A DNA stretch of 34,063 bases, taken from contig JAIRYI010000008.1 of assembly GCA_031267815.1 (NCBI GenBank), positions 1-34,063 of the forward strand. The letters run 5' to 3'. This DNA is from Desulfarculales bacterium (GTDB taxonomy: Bacteria; Desulfobacterota; Desulfarculia; Desulfarculales; Desulfarculaceae). Shown here one piece after another: positions 1 through 8,776 of this stretch. The position numbers were made by a program, and so were the translations under genes. Position 1 is the first letter of the stretch; every line of letters begins with the position of its first letter. The notes beneath the pieces are model-generated. The model ran no database searches, was not told where the DNA came from, and saw only the letters and a program-made list of their open reading frames with translations.

Positions 1-1
1 C

Positions 2-271
2 AGGGAAGCCAAAGATCTGATGAACCGCCTGGTGGAAGATAAATTGGAGGGAATTGAAACCAGGCAGGTTGTCGTCAGCGGTTATGTGCCGGATGAGATC
101 ATGAAACAATTGGAAAGCAGCGGGGCGGACATGGTGGTTATGGGCACCAACGGGCGCCGGGGTTTGAACCGCCTGCTTTTAGGTTCAGTGGCGGAGAGCA
201 TCATCAAAACATCCACCGTGCCGGTAATGATTGTAAGACCGGGGACAGCCCCGGCGTCAGGAAGCCGCTGA
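2..271 (+). CDS. Universal stress protein (UspA family), 3' part
   Basis: This is the C-terminal part of a UspA-family protein; the reading frame is open to the left edge, so the start lies outside the window. About 89 residues are visible. The C-terminal ATP-binding signature G-2X-G-9X-G(S/T) is present as GTNGRRGLNRLLLGS, followed by the typical AESIIKTSTVPVMIVR strand. By family, these are small cytoplasmic nucleotide-binding proteins induced under stress; the presence of the signature suggests the ATP-binding subclass. The stop lies two bases before the tag start, so the two are probably co-transcribed. Confidence 0.9.
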   Translation, partial: REAKDLMNRLVEDKLEGIETRQVVVSGYVPDEIMKQLESSGADMVVMGTNGRRGLNRLLLGSVAESIIKTSTVPVMIVRPGTAPASGSR

Positions 272-273
272 CA

Positions 274-855
274 ATGGAAAACAGGATTTGCCCCTGGGCG
301 GAAAAAACAGATCTGGAAAGAAATTACCATGATAAAGAATGGGGCGTGCCTTGCCGCAATGACGCCAAACAATTTGAATTCATAGTTCTGGAGGCAGCCC
401 AGGCCGGCCTTTCCTGGCACACAATTTTGCAAAAACGGGCTGGCTATCAAGCGGCTTTCGCCGGCTTTGACCCAGACAAAGTAGCGGCTTTTGGAGACCG
501 GGAAGAAGAGGAACTCATGCAAAATCCAGGCATTGTCCGCAACCGCCTCAAAATAAAGGCCGCCATCGGCAATGCCCGCGTTTTTCTGCGGGTGGGGGAA
601 AAATACGGAAGCTTCAGCGATTATCTGTGGGCTTTTGTGGATAATAAGCCGCTGGTCAATGCCTGGCGCCGGTTAGAGGAAATCCCGGCGCAAAACCCCC
701 TTTCCCAAAAAATATGCAAAGATTTAAAGCAAAAAGGGTTCAAATTTCTGGGGCCAATAGTGGTTTATTCCCACCTCCAGGCCATGGGTCTGATAAACGA
801 TCATCTCGTAAGCTGTTTTCGCTATCAGGAAATAAACGGCGAACGCCACCCATGA
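274..855 (+). CDS. tag: DNA-3-methyladenine glycosylase I (Tag)
   Basis: Base-excision repair enzyme of 193 residues, the usual length for Tag, which removes 3-methyladenine from alkylated DNA. The N-terminus has the family hallmark ICPWAEKTDLERNYHDKEWG, and the C-terminus has HLVSCF; the Cys and His residues of these two ends are the structural zinc ligands in this family. The middle carries the expected helix-hairpin-helix-like region (AAQAGLSWHTILQKR). The ATG is two bases after the uspA stop, so expression is likely coupled to that gene. It ends convergently with yifB 34 bases away. Identification is secure. Confidence 0.95.
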   Translation: MENRICPWAEKTDLERNYHDKEWGVPCRNDAKQFEFIVLEAAQAGLSWHTILQKRAGYQAAFAGFDPDKVAAFGDREEEELMQNPGIVRNRLKIKAAIGNARVFLRVGEKYGSFSDYLWAFVDNKPLVNAWRRLEEIPAQNPLSQKICKDLKQKGFKFLGPIVVYSHLQAMGLINDHLVSCFRYQEINGERHP

Positions 856-889
856 CATGGTTCCATGGAGACGCCCGAGAGGCCTCCCT

Positions 890-2419
890 TCATTCTATTT
901 GCCGGTCCAGGCTGCGATAGGAAATGGCTTCGGAAATATGAGCCGGGCCTATATCCGCCTGCCCGTCCAGATCGGCAATGGTGCGGGCCAGCTTGAGGAT
1001 GCGGCTGTAGGCGCGGGCGGAGAGATTCAAGCGCCGCATGGCCAGTTCCAGAAGTTTGAGGGAAGAATCATTTAAGGCGCAAAACCGCCTGGTCTGGGAG
1101 GCATTCATCTGGGAATTGCGAAACAGGGCGAAAGGGCGCAACCGCTTTTCTTGGATAGAGCGGGCTTTTACCACCTGTTCGCGGACGGTCCGGGAAGAAA
1201 TTCCGTCCGTCTGTCCGGCCAGATGGCTGAAAGGCACTGCCGGCACCTGCACCTGCAAATCTATCCGATCCAAAAGAGGTCCGGATACCCGGGTCAGATA
1301 GGCGCGCACCTGCTGGGGAGTGCAGGCGCAGGGCTTCTGATTGGAACCAAAATAACCGCAGGGGCAGGGATTCATGGCCGCCACCAGCATGAAGTCGGCC
1401 GGAAAATCCAGGCTGGCCGCGGCTCTGGTAACAGTCAGTCTTCCGCCTTCCAGAGGCTGGCGCAATGCTTCCAAAGCCGCCCGCTTGAATTCGGGCAGCT
1501 CATCCAGAAACAATACTCCATGATGAGCCTGGCTTATTTCTCCGGGCCGGGGAATGGTTCCGCCTCCGGCCAGCCCGGCGTCACTGATAGTGTGGTGAGG
1601 TGAACGGAAAGGCCTCTGGGTAAGGAGAGGCTGATCCGGAGGCAGAATTCCGGCCACGCTGGCTACCTGGGTCACTTCCAGAGCCTCAGCCAGGGTGAGG
1701 GGAGGCAGAATACCGGGCAGGCGCTGGGCCAGCATGGTCTTGCCGCTGCCCGGCGGACCCACCATAAGCAGATTATGACCTCCGGCGGCGGCAATGGTCA
1801 GAGCCCTTTTGGCCTGTTCCTGGCCGCGGACGTCGGCCAGATCCAGGCCGGGATGATTCAAGCCGGCCTGGATAGCCGCCATATCCGCCTTGACCTCCGG
1901 CAGAGGTTTTACCTTGTTCAGATGCTCCAACACCTGGAGCAGATGCCCGGCGGCCAGCACTGAAATATTTTCCGCCATGGCCGCTTCCTGGGCATTTGTC
2001 TCCGGCACCAGCAAATGAGAAAATTTGTTTTGCCCGGCAGCCACCGCCATGGTCAGACAGCCCCGCACCGGGCGGATAGCCCCGTCCAGGGCCAGTTCGC
2101 CCACCACAGCCAGATTGTCCAGGGCGCAAGGGTCCAACGCCCCGGAAGCGGCCAGGATGCCCAAAGCTATGGGCAGATCAAAGGCAGCCCCTTCCTTGCG
2201 CATATCCGCCGGGGCCAGATTCACGGTAATACGGCTGACCGGCATGGCAAAGCCGCTGTTGATGAGGGCCGAGCGCACTCTCTCTTTGGATTCCCGCACC
2301 GCTCCATCGGGCAAGCCCACCGTGCTGAACATGGGCAGGCCGGGAGATAAGTCCACCTCTACCTGGACTTTAAACGCTTTGACGCCTAAAATGGCAAAGG
2401 AGCTTACCTTGGCCAGCAT
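890..2419 (-). CDS. comM: YifB/ComM family Mg-chelatase-like AAA+ ATPase
   Basis: A 509-residue protein matching YifB/ComM from end to end. The N-terminal Lon-S5-like region starts MLAKVSSFAILGVKAF and contains the VGLPDGAVRESKERVRSAL block. The AAA+ domain has Walker A GPPGSGKTM and the FRSPHHTISDAGLAGGG and FLDELPEF blocks. A CPCGYFGSNQKPCAC cysteine cluster and the C-terminal helical domain follow. In naturally transformable bacteria ComM is a hexameric branch-migration helicase; in most lineages its role is less clear, so the symbol is by homology. GGAG lies about 7 bases before the ATG. It lies 65 bases downstream of the thiolase on the same strand, so the two may form one transcript. 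Confidence 0.92.
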   Translation of the reverse strand: MLAKVSSFAILGVKAFKVQVEVDLSPGLPMFSTVGLPDGAVRESKERVRSALINSGFAMPVSRITVNLAPADMRKEGAAFDLPIALGILAASGALDPCALDNLAVVGELALDGAIRPVRGCLTMAVAAGQNKFSHLLVPETNAQEAAMAENISVLAAGHLLQVLEHLNKVKPLPEVKADMAAIQAGLNHPGLDLADVRGQEQAKRALTIAAAGGHNLLMVGPPGSGKTMLAQRLPGILPPLTLAEALEVTQVASVAGILPPDQPLLTQRPFRSPHHTISDAGLAGGGTIPRPGEISQAHHGVLFLDELPEFKRAALEALRQPLEGGRLTVTRAAASLDFPADFMLVAAMNPCPCGYFGSNQKPCACTPQQVRAYLTRVSGPLLDRIDLQVQVPAVPFSHLAGQTDGISSRTVREQVVKARSIQEKRLRPFALFRNSQMNASQTRRFCALNDSSLKLLELAMRRLNLSARAYSRILKLARTIADLDGQADIGPAHISEAISYRSLDRQIE

Positions 2420-2484
2420 GTGCTTCTCCGGGGCCGCGGTAAATTCAAGCGCCCGCGGCCTTTAAGGACGATATGAAATGAATT

Positions 2485-3660
2485 CTAATAATCGCAGCGC
2501 ACAAGCAAGGCGTCTCCCTGCGCTCCGCCGCTGCAGATGGCGGCAATGCCATAAGTTATTTGGCGCCGTCGCATTTCATAAACCAGATTTATGATTACCC
2601 GGGCGCCGCTGGCTCCAATGGGGTGGCCGTAGGCCACAGCTCCGCCGTTGACATTGACTTTATTCATATCGCATCCGATGATCTTGCCGCTGACCAAAGG
2701 CACGGCGGCAAAGGCCTCATTAATCTCTATGAGGCCGATTTCGTCAATTTTCATATTAAAACGTTTGAGGAGTTTATTAATGGCCTCCCCCGGCGCACTG
2801 GCAATGCGCACCGGATCTTCGGTGATCATGGCGGAACCCATGATCGCGGCCAGGGGTTTTATCTGTCTTTCCGCCGCGACCCGCTCGCTTAAAAGCACAA
2901 TGGCGCTGCCGCCGTCGTTGGTGGAAGGGGCGTTGCCGGCTGTGACTGTGTTGTCAGGATCAAATATGGGAGCCATTTTGCCCAAAATTTCCGTGCTGAG
3001 ACCGGGGCGGGGGCCTTCATCTCTGTCAACGGTAACTTCGCCTTTTTTATCGGAAATGCTTAGCAGGGCCACCTCATCCTCAACCCGGCCGCTGTTTATG
3101 GCCTCCAAGGCTCTGTTCTGGCTGCGTAAAGCCCACTCATCCTGAGCCTGGCGGGAAATGCCGTATTCTTTGGCCAGAGTTCCCCCGTGCGCGGCCATAT
3201 GGCGGTCATAGACCGCGCACCAAAGGCCGTCATGCACCATAAGGTCGATCATCTGAGCATTAAACATGCGCGCCCCCCAGCGCAGGCCGGGACTGGCATA
3301 CGGGGCATTGCTCATGCTCTCCATGCCGCCGGCGATAACCGCTTCCACATCTCCGGAACGGATCATCTGGTCCGCGCCGGTCACTGCCCGGAAACTGGAG
3401 GCGCACACCTTGTTCAAAGTTTCTGAAGGCAGAGATACAGGCAATCCGGCCTTGAGAGTGGCCTGGCGGGAAGGTATCTGGCCGCAACCGGCCTGCAACA
3501 CCTGTCCTATTATGGCCAGGTCAAATATTTCACCGGGGAGAGCGGAACGGCGCACCGCTTCCCTGATGGCGGCAGCTCCCAATTCCACCGCGGGAAGACT
3601 TTTTAAAACTCCTCCGAATCTGCCGAAAGGGGTACGGGCGGCACTTGCTATTACCGTCAT
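2485..3660 (-). CDS. Thiolase, acetyl-CoA C-acyltransferase family
   Basis: A 391-residue thiolase, normal length for the biosynthetic (acetoacetyl-CoA) class. All catalytic features are in place: the nucleophile Cys86 in NKVCASSF, NEAFA at about 314-318, His346 in AYGHPIGASG and Cys376 in CSGGAQGD. It condenses two acyl-CoAs or cleaves 3-ketoacyl-CoA in the cytoplasm. Chain-length preference cannot be read from the sequence and no other beta-oxidation or PHB genes are nearby, so no gene symbol is given. An AAGGAG site six bases before the ATG supports the start. It is divergent from the phosphodiesterase at 3858, with about 200 bases between them, and yifB follows downstream. Confidence 0.93.
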   Translation of the reverse strand: MTVIASAARTPFGRFGGVLKSLPAVELGAAAIREAVRRSALPGEIFDLAIIGQVLQAGCGQIPSRQATLKAGLPVSLPSETLNKVCASSFRAVTGADQMIRSGDVEAVIAGGMESMSNAPYASPGLRWGARMFNAQMIDLMVHDGLWCAVYDRHMAAHGGTLAKEYGISRQAQDEWALRSQNRALEAINSGRVEDEVALLSISDKKGEVTVDRDEGPRPGLSTEILGKMAPIFDPDNTVTAGNAPSTNDGGSAIVLLSERVAAERQIKPLAAIMGSAMITEDPVRIASAPGEAINKLLKRFNMKIDEIGLIEINEAFAAVPLVSGKIIGCDMNKVNVNGGAVAYGHPIGASGARVIINLVYEMRRRQITYGIAAICSGGAQGDALLVRCDY

Positions 3661-3857
3661 TCTATGCTCCTTGATTTAGTCTTAATAAAAATAATGGGCC
3701 TGTTTTTTATCAGTAATATGGCATATAATTTACCACATACTTGAGTAGTTCCAAGAGTTGTTTTGCTCCGCCGCCCGGCCTTCCGGCCCGTCCGGGCGCC
3801 AAGACTGCCCGCTTTGGGGCTTTGTGTGCATAATGCCGGGGAGGAAAGGCTTTGGAC

Positions 3858-4334
3858 ATGCAAATTGGCGTTCTGGCTGACACCCATCTCCATTCCTGGC
3901 CTGTGGCCCTGCTGGCCCAGGTAAAGGAATTATTTGCCCAGGCGGAGCTTATTTTGCATGCCGGTGATATTATTAATATGTCTGTTCTGGAAGAGTTGCC
4001 GGGGCCGGTAGCGGCGGTGGCGGGCAACAGCGATGGTCCTTGGGTCAGATCGGCCCTGCCCTTGAGCAGAATTGTGGAAGCGAAAGGGTTCAGAATAGGA
4101 CTTATTCACGGTTACGGTCCGCCGGGGGAAACGCCGGCGCGGGCGCGTTCTTATTTTGCGGACAGCCGAGTGGACGCTGTTGTCTTTGGGCACAGCCATA
4201 TGGCTATGGCGGAAACGGTGGGGGGCGTACTTATGTTCAATCCCGGATCTTTGAGCAGCCCGCGCGACGGAATTTCCAGTCTGGGGCGGTTATATCTGGA
4301 TAAGGGAATTAAAGCGGAAATTATAAGGCTGTAA
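3858..4334 (+). CDS. YfcE/MJ0936-family metallophosphoesterase
   Basis: A calcineurin-like phosphoesterase of 158 residues with the compact YfcE-type motif order: DTHLH, GDII, GNSD, HG, GHSHMA and a C-terminal NPGS. These supply the two-metal site of Mn2+-dependent phosphodiesterases. The physiological substrate of the family is uncertain. A TTG six bases further upstream is in frame, but GAGGAAAGG at 3841-3849 is well spaced only for the ATG at 3858, which is therefore chosen. The HIT gene begins seven bases after the stop, so the two are probably co-transcribed. Confidence 0.88.
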   Translation: MQIGVLADTHLHSWPVALLAQVKELFAQAELILHAGDIINMSVLEELPGPVAAVAGNSDGPWVRSALPLSRIVEAKGFRIGLIHGYGPPGETPARARSYFADSRVDAVVFGHSHMAMAETVGGVLMFNPGSLSSPRDGISSLGRLYLDKGIKAEIIRL

Positions 4335-4341
4335 CCGTACT

Positions 4342-4860
4342 ATGGACCAATTATGGGCGCCTTGGCGCATGGCTTATGTGAGTCAGGATCATGATCAGCG
4401 GGACAGTGAATGTATCTTCTGCCATGCCGCCCGCCATCCCGAGCGGGCCGGATTGCAGGTGGTGCGCGTCAATGAGTATAGCATTGTCTTAATGAATAAA
4501 TATCCTTACAGCAACGGACACATGATGGTGGCGCCCAAACGGCATGTCAAAGAAGTGTTTGCCCTGAACCGGGAGGAACGCCTGGAACTCATGGATATGC
4601 TGGCCGTGGGCTGCCAGGCGCTGGAACAGACCCTGGCCGCTCAAGGAATTAACGCCGGATTCAATCTGGGCAAGGCGGCCGGGGCCGGAGTGCCGGGACA
4701 TATTCACCTGCACATAGTGCCCCGCTGGGCCAATGATGTGAATTTTATGACTGCCCTGGCAGACTTGCGGGTGATTCCTGAACATTTGGAAACAACTTAT
4801 CAAAAATTGAAAGATGCGTTCACCCGGCTTTTAAAGAAAAGAAATGAAGGCCTATTTTGA
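4342..4860 (+). CDS. HIT-family hydrolase/nucleotidyl transferase
   Basis: A 172-residue HIT protein. The histidine triad appears as HIHLHIVPRW, with the upstream block NKYPYSNGHMMVAPKRHV typical of Ap4A-phosphorylase-like HIT proteins. N-terminal CIFCHAA supplies a CxxC-like pair. The family splits dinucleoside polyphosphates or nucleoside phosphoramidates through a nucleotidyl-His intermediate; the substrate here is not known. No strong ribosome binding site precedes the ATG, consistent with coupling to the phosphodiesterase gene seven bases upstream. It is followed by lapA after 53 bases. Confidence 0.9.
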   Translation: MDQLWAPWRMAYVSQDHDQRDSECIFCHAARHPERAGLQVVRVNEYSIVLMNKYPYSNGHMMVAPKRHVKEVFALNREERLELMDMLAVGCQALEQTLAAQGINAGFNLGKAAGAGVPGHIHLHIVPRWANDVNFMTALADLRVIPEHLETTYQKLKDAFTRLLKKRNEGLF

Positions 4861-4913
4861 AAAATTAGTCTTTGATCTTTAAGTTCTAACTTTGCGTTTA
4901 AGAGGAGTTATTT

Positions 4914-5285
4914 ATGAGCGGTCATAAAAAAACATTTATCCTGCATTATATAAAAATATTCATCCTGGCCCTTCTGGCTCTGGCGGCGATTGTGCTGGCG
5001 GTGCAAAATCAGACCTTTCTGGCTCAGGAAATCAGTTTTAAACTCAACCTGTATTTCTGGGAAGGACTCAGTGTTCCTTATCCTCTTTATATGATTATCC
5101 TGCTGGTTTTTCTCCTGGGTGTTTTGCTGACCAGTCTGGCAGGAATCGGCAATCGCTTTTATCTGCGGGGCCAGCTTAAAGAGGCTGTACGCAAAAACGA
5201 AGAGGCGGAGAAGGAAATTTTGAGCTTGCGCGGTTTATCTTTGCGGAACTCTGGCCATGGAGAGGGCCGGGGCGAACTGATTTAA
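4914..5285 (+). CDS. lapA: LapA-family inner membrane protein (DUF1049)
   Basis: A 123-residue protein with two predicted membrane segments (about residues 13-33 and 56-82) joined by a short periplasmic loop containing the family motif VQNQTFLAQEISFKLN, then a cytoplasmic charged helix (LKEAVRKNEEAEKEILSLR) that is probably coiled coil. LapA partners LapB in controlling LpxC and hence lipopolysaccharide synthesis in enterobacteria; the same partnership is inferred here because lapB follows after three bases. GAGGAG seven bases before the ATG supports the start. Confidence 0.85.
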   Translation: MSGHKKTFILHYIKIFILALLALAAIVLAVQNQTFLAQEISFKLNLYFWEGLSVPYPLYMIILLVFLLGVLLTSLAGIGNRFYLRGQLKEAVRKNEEAEKEILSLRGLSLRNSGHGEGRGELI

Positions 5286-5288
5286 CGG

Positions 5289-6452
5289 ATGGATCCGCCT
5301 TCAGCGGCCCTGACCGGGGCAGGCTTGCTGCTTCTGGGAATAGGTATTGCCCTGGCCCAGCTCGTCCGCACCCGCCGGCGCCGGGGCATATCTTTCAAGA
5401 AAGCCGGCGCCGCCGTTTTCCTTCCCCAGGATATGATCCTGAAGGCCAAAGAACAAAATGAACGGTTGCGGGAGTTTATCGACGGCCTGCGCATAACCCA
5501 GGCCAGCGCGGAATATTATCATGACCTGGGAGATTCCCTGCGCCAGAAAGGCGAACTGGAAAGCGCGATTCTGCTTCGTCAGCACATGATGGACCATCCG
5601 GCTTTATCCGAAGAGGAGAAAAAAAAAGCCTGGTTTGCCTTGGGGCTTGATTACCGGCAGAGCGGAATGCTCAATAAAGCGGCTGAGACTTTCGGCGCCC
5701 TTTTACAGGCGGATCCCAATCATGCCGACGCCGGGCGTAACCTGGTTTATCTTTATGAAGAACTGCAGGAATGGGATCAGGCCATTCTTGCCCGCAAACG
5801 GGTGGATAAAATCCTGAATAAATCCAGCCCGGCCATTTTGGCCCATTACCAAACCGAACTGGGCAAAAAACTGGCTGCCGGCAATCCCGTCCTGGCGGAA
5901 CAAAATTTCGGTCAGGCAATAAAAACCCACCGGCAGTGTCTGGACGCCTACCTGCATCTGGGAGACTTGTATCTGGATAGCCGCATGACCGGCAAGGCCT
6001 TTGAAATCTGGTCTCTGGCCGCGGCCGTAGCTCCGGCTTATGCTCATCTGATTATTTCCCGTCTGCGCCGGATAGCCTTCAATGACCGGGCCATGGAAGA
6101 AGCCGTCGCGAAAATATTCCCCGCCGTCAACGATCTGCATCCCTTGCCGTTATTGGAACTGAGCAAATGGTATCTGAGCCGGGAGAAAGATTACAAGGCC
6201 ATGACTTTGCTCAATCTGGCTTTGGAAAAAGCTCCCGGCTTCCTGGCCGCCCACGACCTGCGCGGCCAGATCCTGGTTAAACAGAATCATAACACCCCTC
6301 TGTATGGCGATTATCAAAAACTTCTTAATCAGATTAAAGACAAGACTTCCACTGGCTACCGGTGCCGTCATTGCGGCTTCACTTCTTACAGCCTGAGCTG
6401 GCAATGCCCCCGCTGCCGCCACTGGGACAGCATAGATGCGCTGACTGCCTGA
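5289..6452 (+). CDS. lapB: LapB-like TPR protein with C-terminal rubredoxin-type zinc ribbon
   Basis: At 387 residues it has the length and architecture of LapB (YciM): an N-terminal membrane anchor (about residues 3-22), a long run of tetratricopeptide helices (for example YYHDLGDSLRQKGELESAIL and AWFALGLDYRQSGMLNKAAE), and a C-terminal metal site CRHCGFTSYSLSWQCPRC. In enterobacteria LapB presents LpxC to FtsH and balances lipopolysaccharide with phospholipid. Position directly after lapA strongly supports the assignment. The gene ends a plus-strand run starting at 3858; the next 338 bases hold no gene. Confidence 0.88.
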   Translation: MDPPSAALTGAGLLLLGIGIALAQLVRTRRRRGISFKKAGAAVFLPQDMILKAKEQNERLREFIDGLRITQASAEYYHDLGDSLRQKGELESAILLRQHMMDHPALSEEEKKKAWFALGLDYRQSGMLNKAAETFGALLQADPNHADAGRNLVYLYEELQEWDQAILARKRVDKILNKSSPAILAHYQTELGKKLAAGNPVLAEQNFGQAIKTHRQCLDAYLHLGDLYLDSRMTGKAFEIWSLAAAVAPAYAHLIISRLRRIAFNDRAMEEAVAKIFPAVNDLHPLPLLELSKWYLSREKDYKAMTLLNLALEKAPGFLAAHDLRGQILVKQNHNTPLYGDYQKLLNQIKDKTSTGYRCRHCGFTSYSLSWQCPRCRHWDSIDALTA

Positions 6453-6790
6453 TCCGAGGCCGGTTGCATAGCGAAAATATTTTTTATTGGGCATAGTTGG
6501 TTCGCGCCGCATTTTACCAGCTATGCTGTTGCAAATAGGCAAGTACCGGCTCTTGTCCTATGCAAGTCTTTATGGTAAAAAACTAGAATCTGTTAACTTT
6601 ACCGATAAGGAAACGCTGATTAATTCGTGAAATTAGAAATTTTTGCAGGCCGTCCGTGGTTCGCTTAAGACCCGGACATTTCCGGGCGCAAAATATGTTG
6701 CTTGTAAAATTTATGCGTAATATCAGTATGTTTAGTGTTTTCAGAGCCGCCTCCATATTTGCGTACTATGCAGGCGCCTCAAAGTCGGCA
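6453..6790. other. Gene-free hairpin-rich interval upstream of tRNA-Arg
   Basis: No convincing coding region is present. The stretch contains short palindromic pieces: GAGGCCGG/CCGGCTC and GCATAGC/GCTATGC arms around 6455-6550, and CCCGGA-CATT-TCCGGG near 6670-6685. It also shares words with the hairpin array at 22.2-22.4 kb (GCATAGTTGG at 6491, CTGTTGCAAAT at 6526, GGCCGTCCGTGG at 6648). No confident promoter for the tRNA was found. Confidence 0.5.
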
Positions 6791-6867
<77 letters not shown>

Positions 6868-6868
6868 G

Positions 6869-6898
6869 CCTGAAAAAGTCGTTTGCGACTTTTTCAGG
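6869..6898 (+). terminator. Perfect 13-bp hairpin after tRNA-Arg
   Basis: CCTGAAAAAGTCG (6869-6881) is repeated exactly in inverted form at 6886-6898 with a TTTG loop. The stem itself contains the T5 tract, and no clean T-run follows (GGTCTGTTGCC), so it may be a processing or bidirectional element rather than a classical terminator. It starts one base after the encoded CCA end. Confidence 0.6.
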
Positions 6899-6921
6899 GT
6901 CTGTTGCCTAGCTTATACACT

Positions 6922-7683
6922 ATGAGAGTTTTCTTTTTTTTCGATGAGACCGTTTTTTATCATCCCCAGATGCTGGAAACCCTGCTTCGGGACAGCCGCC
7001 ATGAGTGGGTGGGACTCGGCCTGTCCCCTCACGACCGCCTTGGAGAGTATTTTTGGCGAAACGCCGCCCAAATTGGCTATCTGGCCGGGGCCAAACTTAT
7101 TTACAGAAAATACAGCGCCCTGCTCAAAGATAAACTCAGGTTTTCCGCTACTCCCTTGACACTGCAAGCTGTTGCCCGTAAATACAACCTTTCCTATAGC
7201 ATCGTGCCGGAGGTAAATGACAAAACATATATTAAATATTTAAAATCATTGGATATTGATGTAATAGTATCATCCGGCCTGCAAATTTTTAAACCCCCTT
7301 TGCTGTCTTTACCAAAGATAGCCTGTATAAACAGACATTCAGCGCTATTGCCGGCTCATGGCGGAATGCTTCCTGTTTTTCAGGCGATAGCCGCCGGCGA
7401 CCGTGAAACCGGCGTCAGCATTCATATAATGGACGACACAATTGATACTGGACCAGTGATAATTCAAAGAGCAATTAGTATTCCTAAATATCCTGTATTA
7501 TCAGATATTTATGAGGAATGCTTCGTGATGAGCGCGGAACTCATTTTGCAGGCGCTGGAAATACTGGAAAATAGTCTTCCCTTTCAACTGTTGCCGGACC
7601 CTGACCGGCAACCCAGCTACCATTCGTATCCCTCTGCCGAAGATTGGCTTAAGTTTAAAAAAAGAAACGGACGATTCGCCTAA
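6922..7683 (+). CDS. Formyltransferase-fold protein (GART/Fmt-like), sugar or lipid modification likely
   Basis: A 253-residue protein whose C-terminal half carries the formyltransferase catalytic signature: INRHSALLPAHGG supplies the Asn and His, and MDDTIDTGPVI supplies the Asp of the N-H-D triad used by 10-formyl-tetrahydrofolate-dependent transferases. The N-terminal half is less typical. The translation frame extends upstream into the tRNA-proximal hairpin (TTG at 6883), but ATG 6922 gives the cleaner N-terminus MRVFFFFDE. No ribosome binding site is evident. Fmt itself usually has a C-terminal anticodon-like domain, absent here, so a role in formylating an amino sugar or lipid is more likely. 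Its neighbours (deacetylase, acetyltransferase, radical SAM) fit a surface-glycan role. Confidence 0.8.
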   Translation: MRVFFFFDETVFYHPQMLETLLRDSRHEWVGLGLSPHDRLGEYFWRNAAQIGYLAGAKLIYRKYSALLKDKLRFSATPLTLQAVARKYNLSYSIVPEVNDKTYIKYLKSLDIDVIVSSGLQIFKPPLLSLPKIACINRHSALLPAHGGMLPVFQAIAAGDRETGVSIHIMDDTIDTGPVIIQRAISIPKYPVLSDIYEECFVMSAELILQALEILENSLPFQLLPDPDRQPSYHSYPSAEDWLKFKKRNGRFA

Positions 7684-7725
7684 TTCTAATTCCTGATAAA
7701 AAATTTTATAATATTTATTACGACA

Positions 7726-7746
7726 TTCGATTCATCGAACGGGCGC
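7726..7746. repeat. Short repeat TTCGATTC..CGAACGGGCGC, copy 1
   Basis: This 21-base stretch (TTCGATTCATCGAACGGGCGC) contains the small palindrome TTCGATTCATCGAA and overlaps the end of the deacetylase gene. A near-copy occurs at 9794-9815, so the two copies bracket the deacetylase and GNAT genes in the same orientation. Confidence 0.5.
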
Positions 7747-8682
7747 TGTCTGCAAGCTGATGCCGGCGTTTGGCCCTGACGGGTGCAACATCTCAATATA
7801 ATTAATGTTAGTTAAAAAGCTCATATTACTTTCTATACAGAAATCAATATATCTATTTATGAGTTTGATTTTATCTTTAAGCTGCCACTTCGTGAAAATC
7901 ATATCCGGAAAAGGTTTTTTATTTTTTAAATTTGTAAAATCCGCAAGATCAACCGCATGCATTAAAAAAATACAATAATTCGGCGTAAAAATTTTTAATA
8001 CATTCAAACAAAAATTCAAATATCGCCAGCCAAACTGGTAAATCACAGACGGATGAAAAGGCACGCGGAGCAACGGCGCGGCGGTTATAGGCAATTCCCA
8101 GAATGACTTTTGCCAATCTTTGCTTCTTTTAAGCCGGCGCGGCATGCTTGACGACAGTAAGTAATTAAAATTGCCAAATTTTTTATTTTTAAATTTAAAA
8201 TTCAAATAATATAATCTCATTAAAACTGTAGACCAGCCGGGAAATACAGATGTATCGTAACGGTATCCATGCCGGATCAAAACTTGAAAAATTTTATTAT
8301 TGATATTATAGTCAGGCGAGCGGAACCCCACGGGAACTGTATCGCAGGCTTCCGTAATCACATTATGGGTACGGATCACCTCGTTCTCAAGTTCTTTTAC
8401 GGATAATGCTTCAAATCTGCCACAGTGGGAAAATGAATGATTGGCTATTTCATGCCCTTGCGCTGCCGCCTGGCGGCAAAAATTGCGGGCCGCTGGTAAC
8501 TCCTTCAGATCTTTACCTGTTACAAAAAAAGTAACCTTAATATTTTTCCCCTTTATAATTTCCAGGAGCCGGGGCAAAGCCTCCTGGTAGGCCAAGTCGG
8601 GTAAGGTTTTTGAATTAACTCCAAATTCCTGTGCATAAACCCATAAGCTGTCAACATCCACATTAAAAAGAGCTGCTTTCAT
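7732..8682 (-). CDS. Polysaccharide deacetylase (NodB homology, CE4)
   Basis: A 316-residue protein with a NodB-type catalytic domain: the metal/catalytic Asp region FNVDVDSLW (Asp9, Asp11), the zinc-binding HSFSH motif (His82, His86) and the FRSPDYN motif (Arg121). There is no signal peptide or membrane segment, so it probably acts in the cytoplasm on a lipid-linked or nucleotide-linked sugar. Codon use is AT-richer than in the housekeeping genes, with many AAA, AAT and TTT codons, as in the neighbouring formyltransferase and radical SAM genes, suggesting shared acquisition. It runs convergent to the formyltransferase, 48 bases apart. The family is certain, the substrate unknown. Confidence 0.88.
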   Translation of the reverse strand: MKAALFNVDVDSLWVYAQEFGVNSKTLPDLAYQEALPRLLEIIKGKNIKVTFFVTGKDLKELPAARNFCRQAAAQGHEIANHSFSHCGRFEALSVKELENEVIRTHNVITEACDTVPVGFRSPDYNINNKIFQVLIRHGYRYDTSVFPGWSTVLMRLYYLNFKFKNKKFGNFNYLLSSSMPRRLKRSKDWQKSFWELPITAAPLLRVPFHPSVIYQFGWRYLNFCLNVLKIFTPNYCIFLMHAVDLADFTNLKNKKPFPDMIFTKWQLKDKIKLINRYIDFCIESNMSFLTNINYIEMLHPSGPNAGISLQTAPVR

Positions 8683-8776
8683 AATCAGCCGCCTCGCATC
8701 ATCAGGTCAGTGGTTCGAGCGGTTAGCTGAAACGCTGCCGCATCAGTGCCCAGTGTGTTTTTTTCTAGAGTTCATT

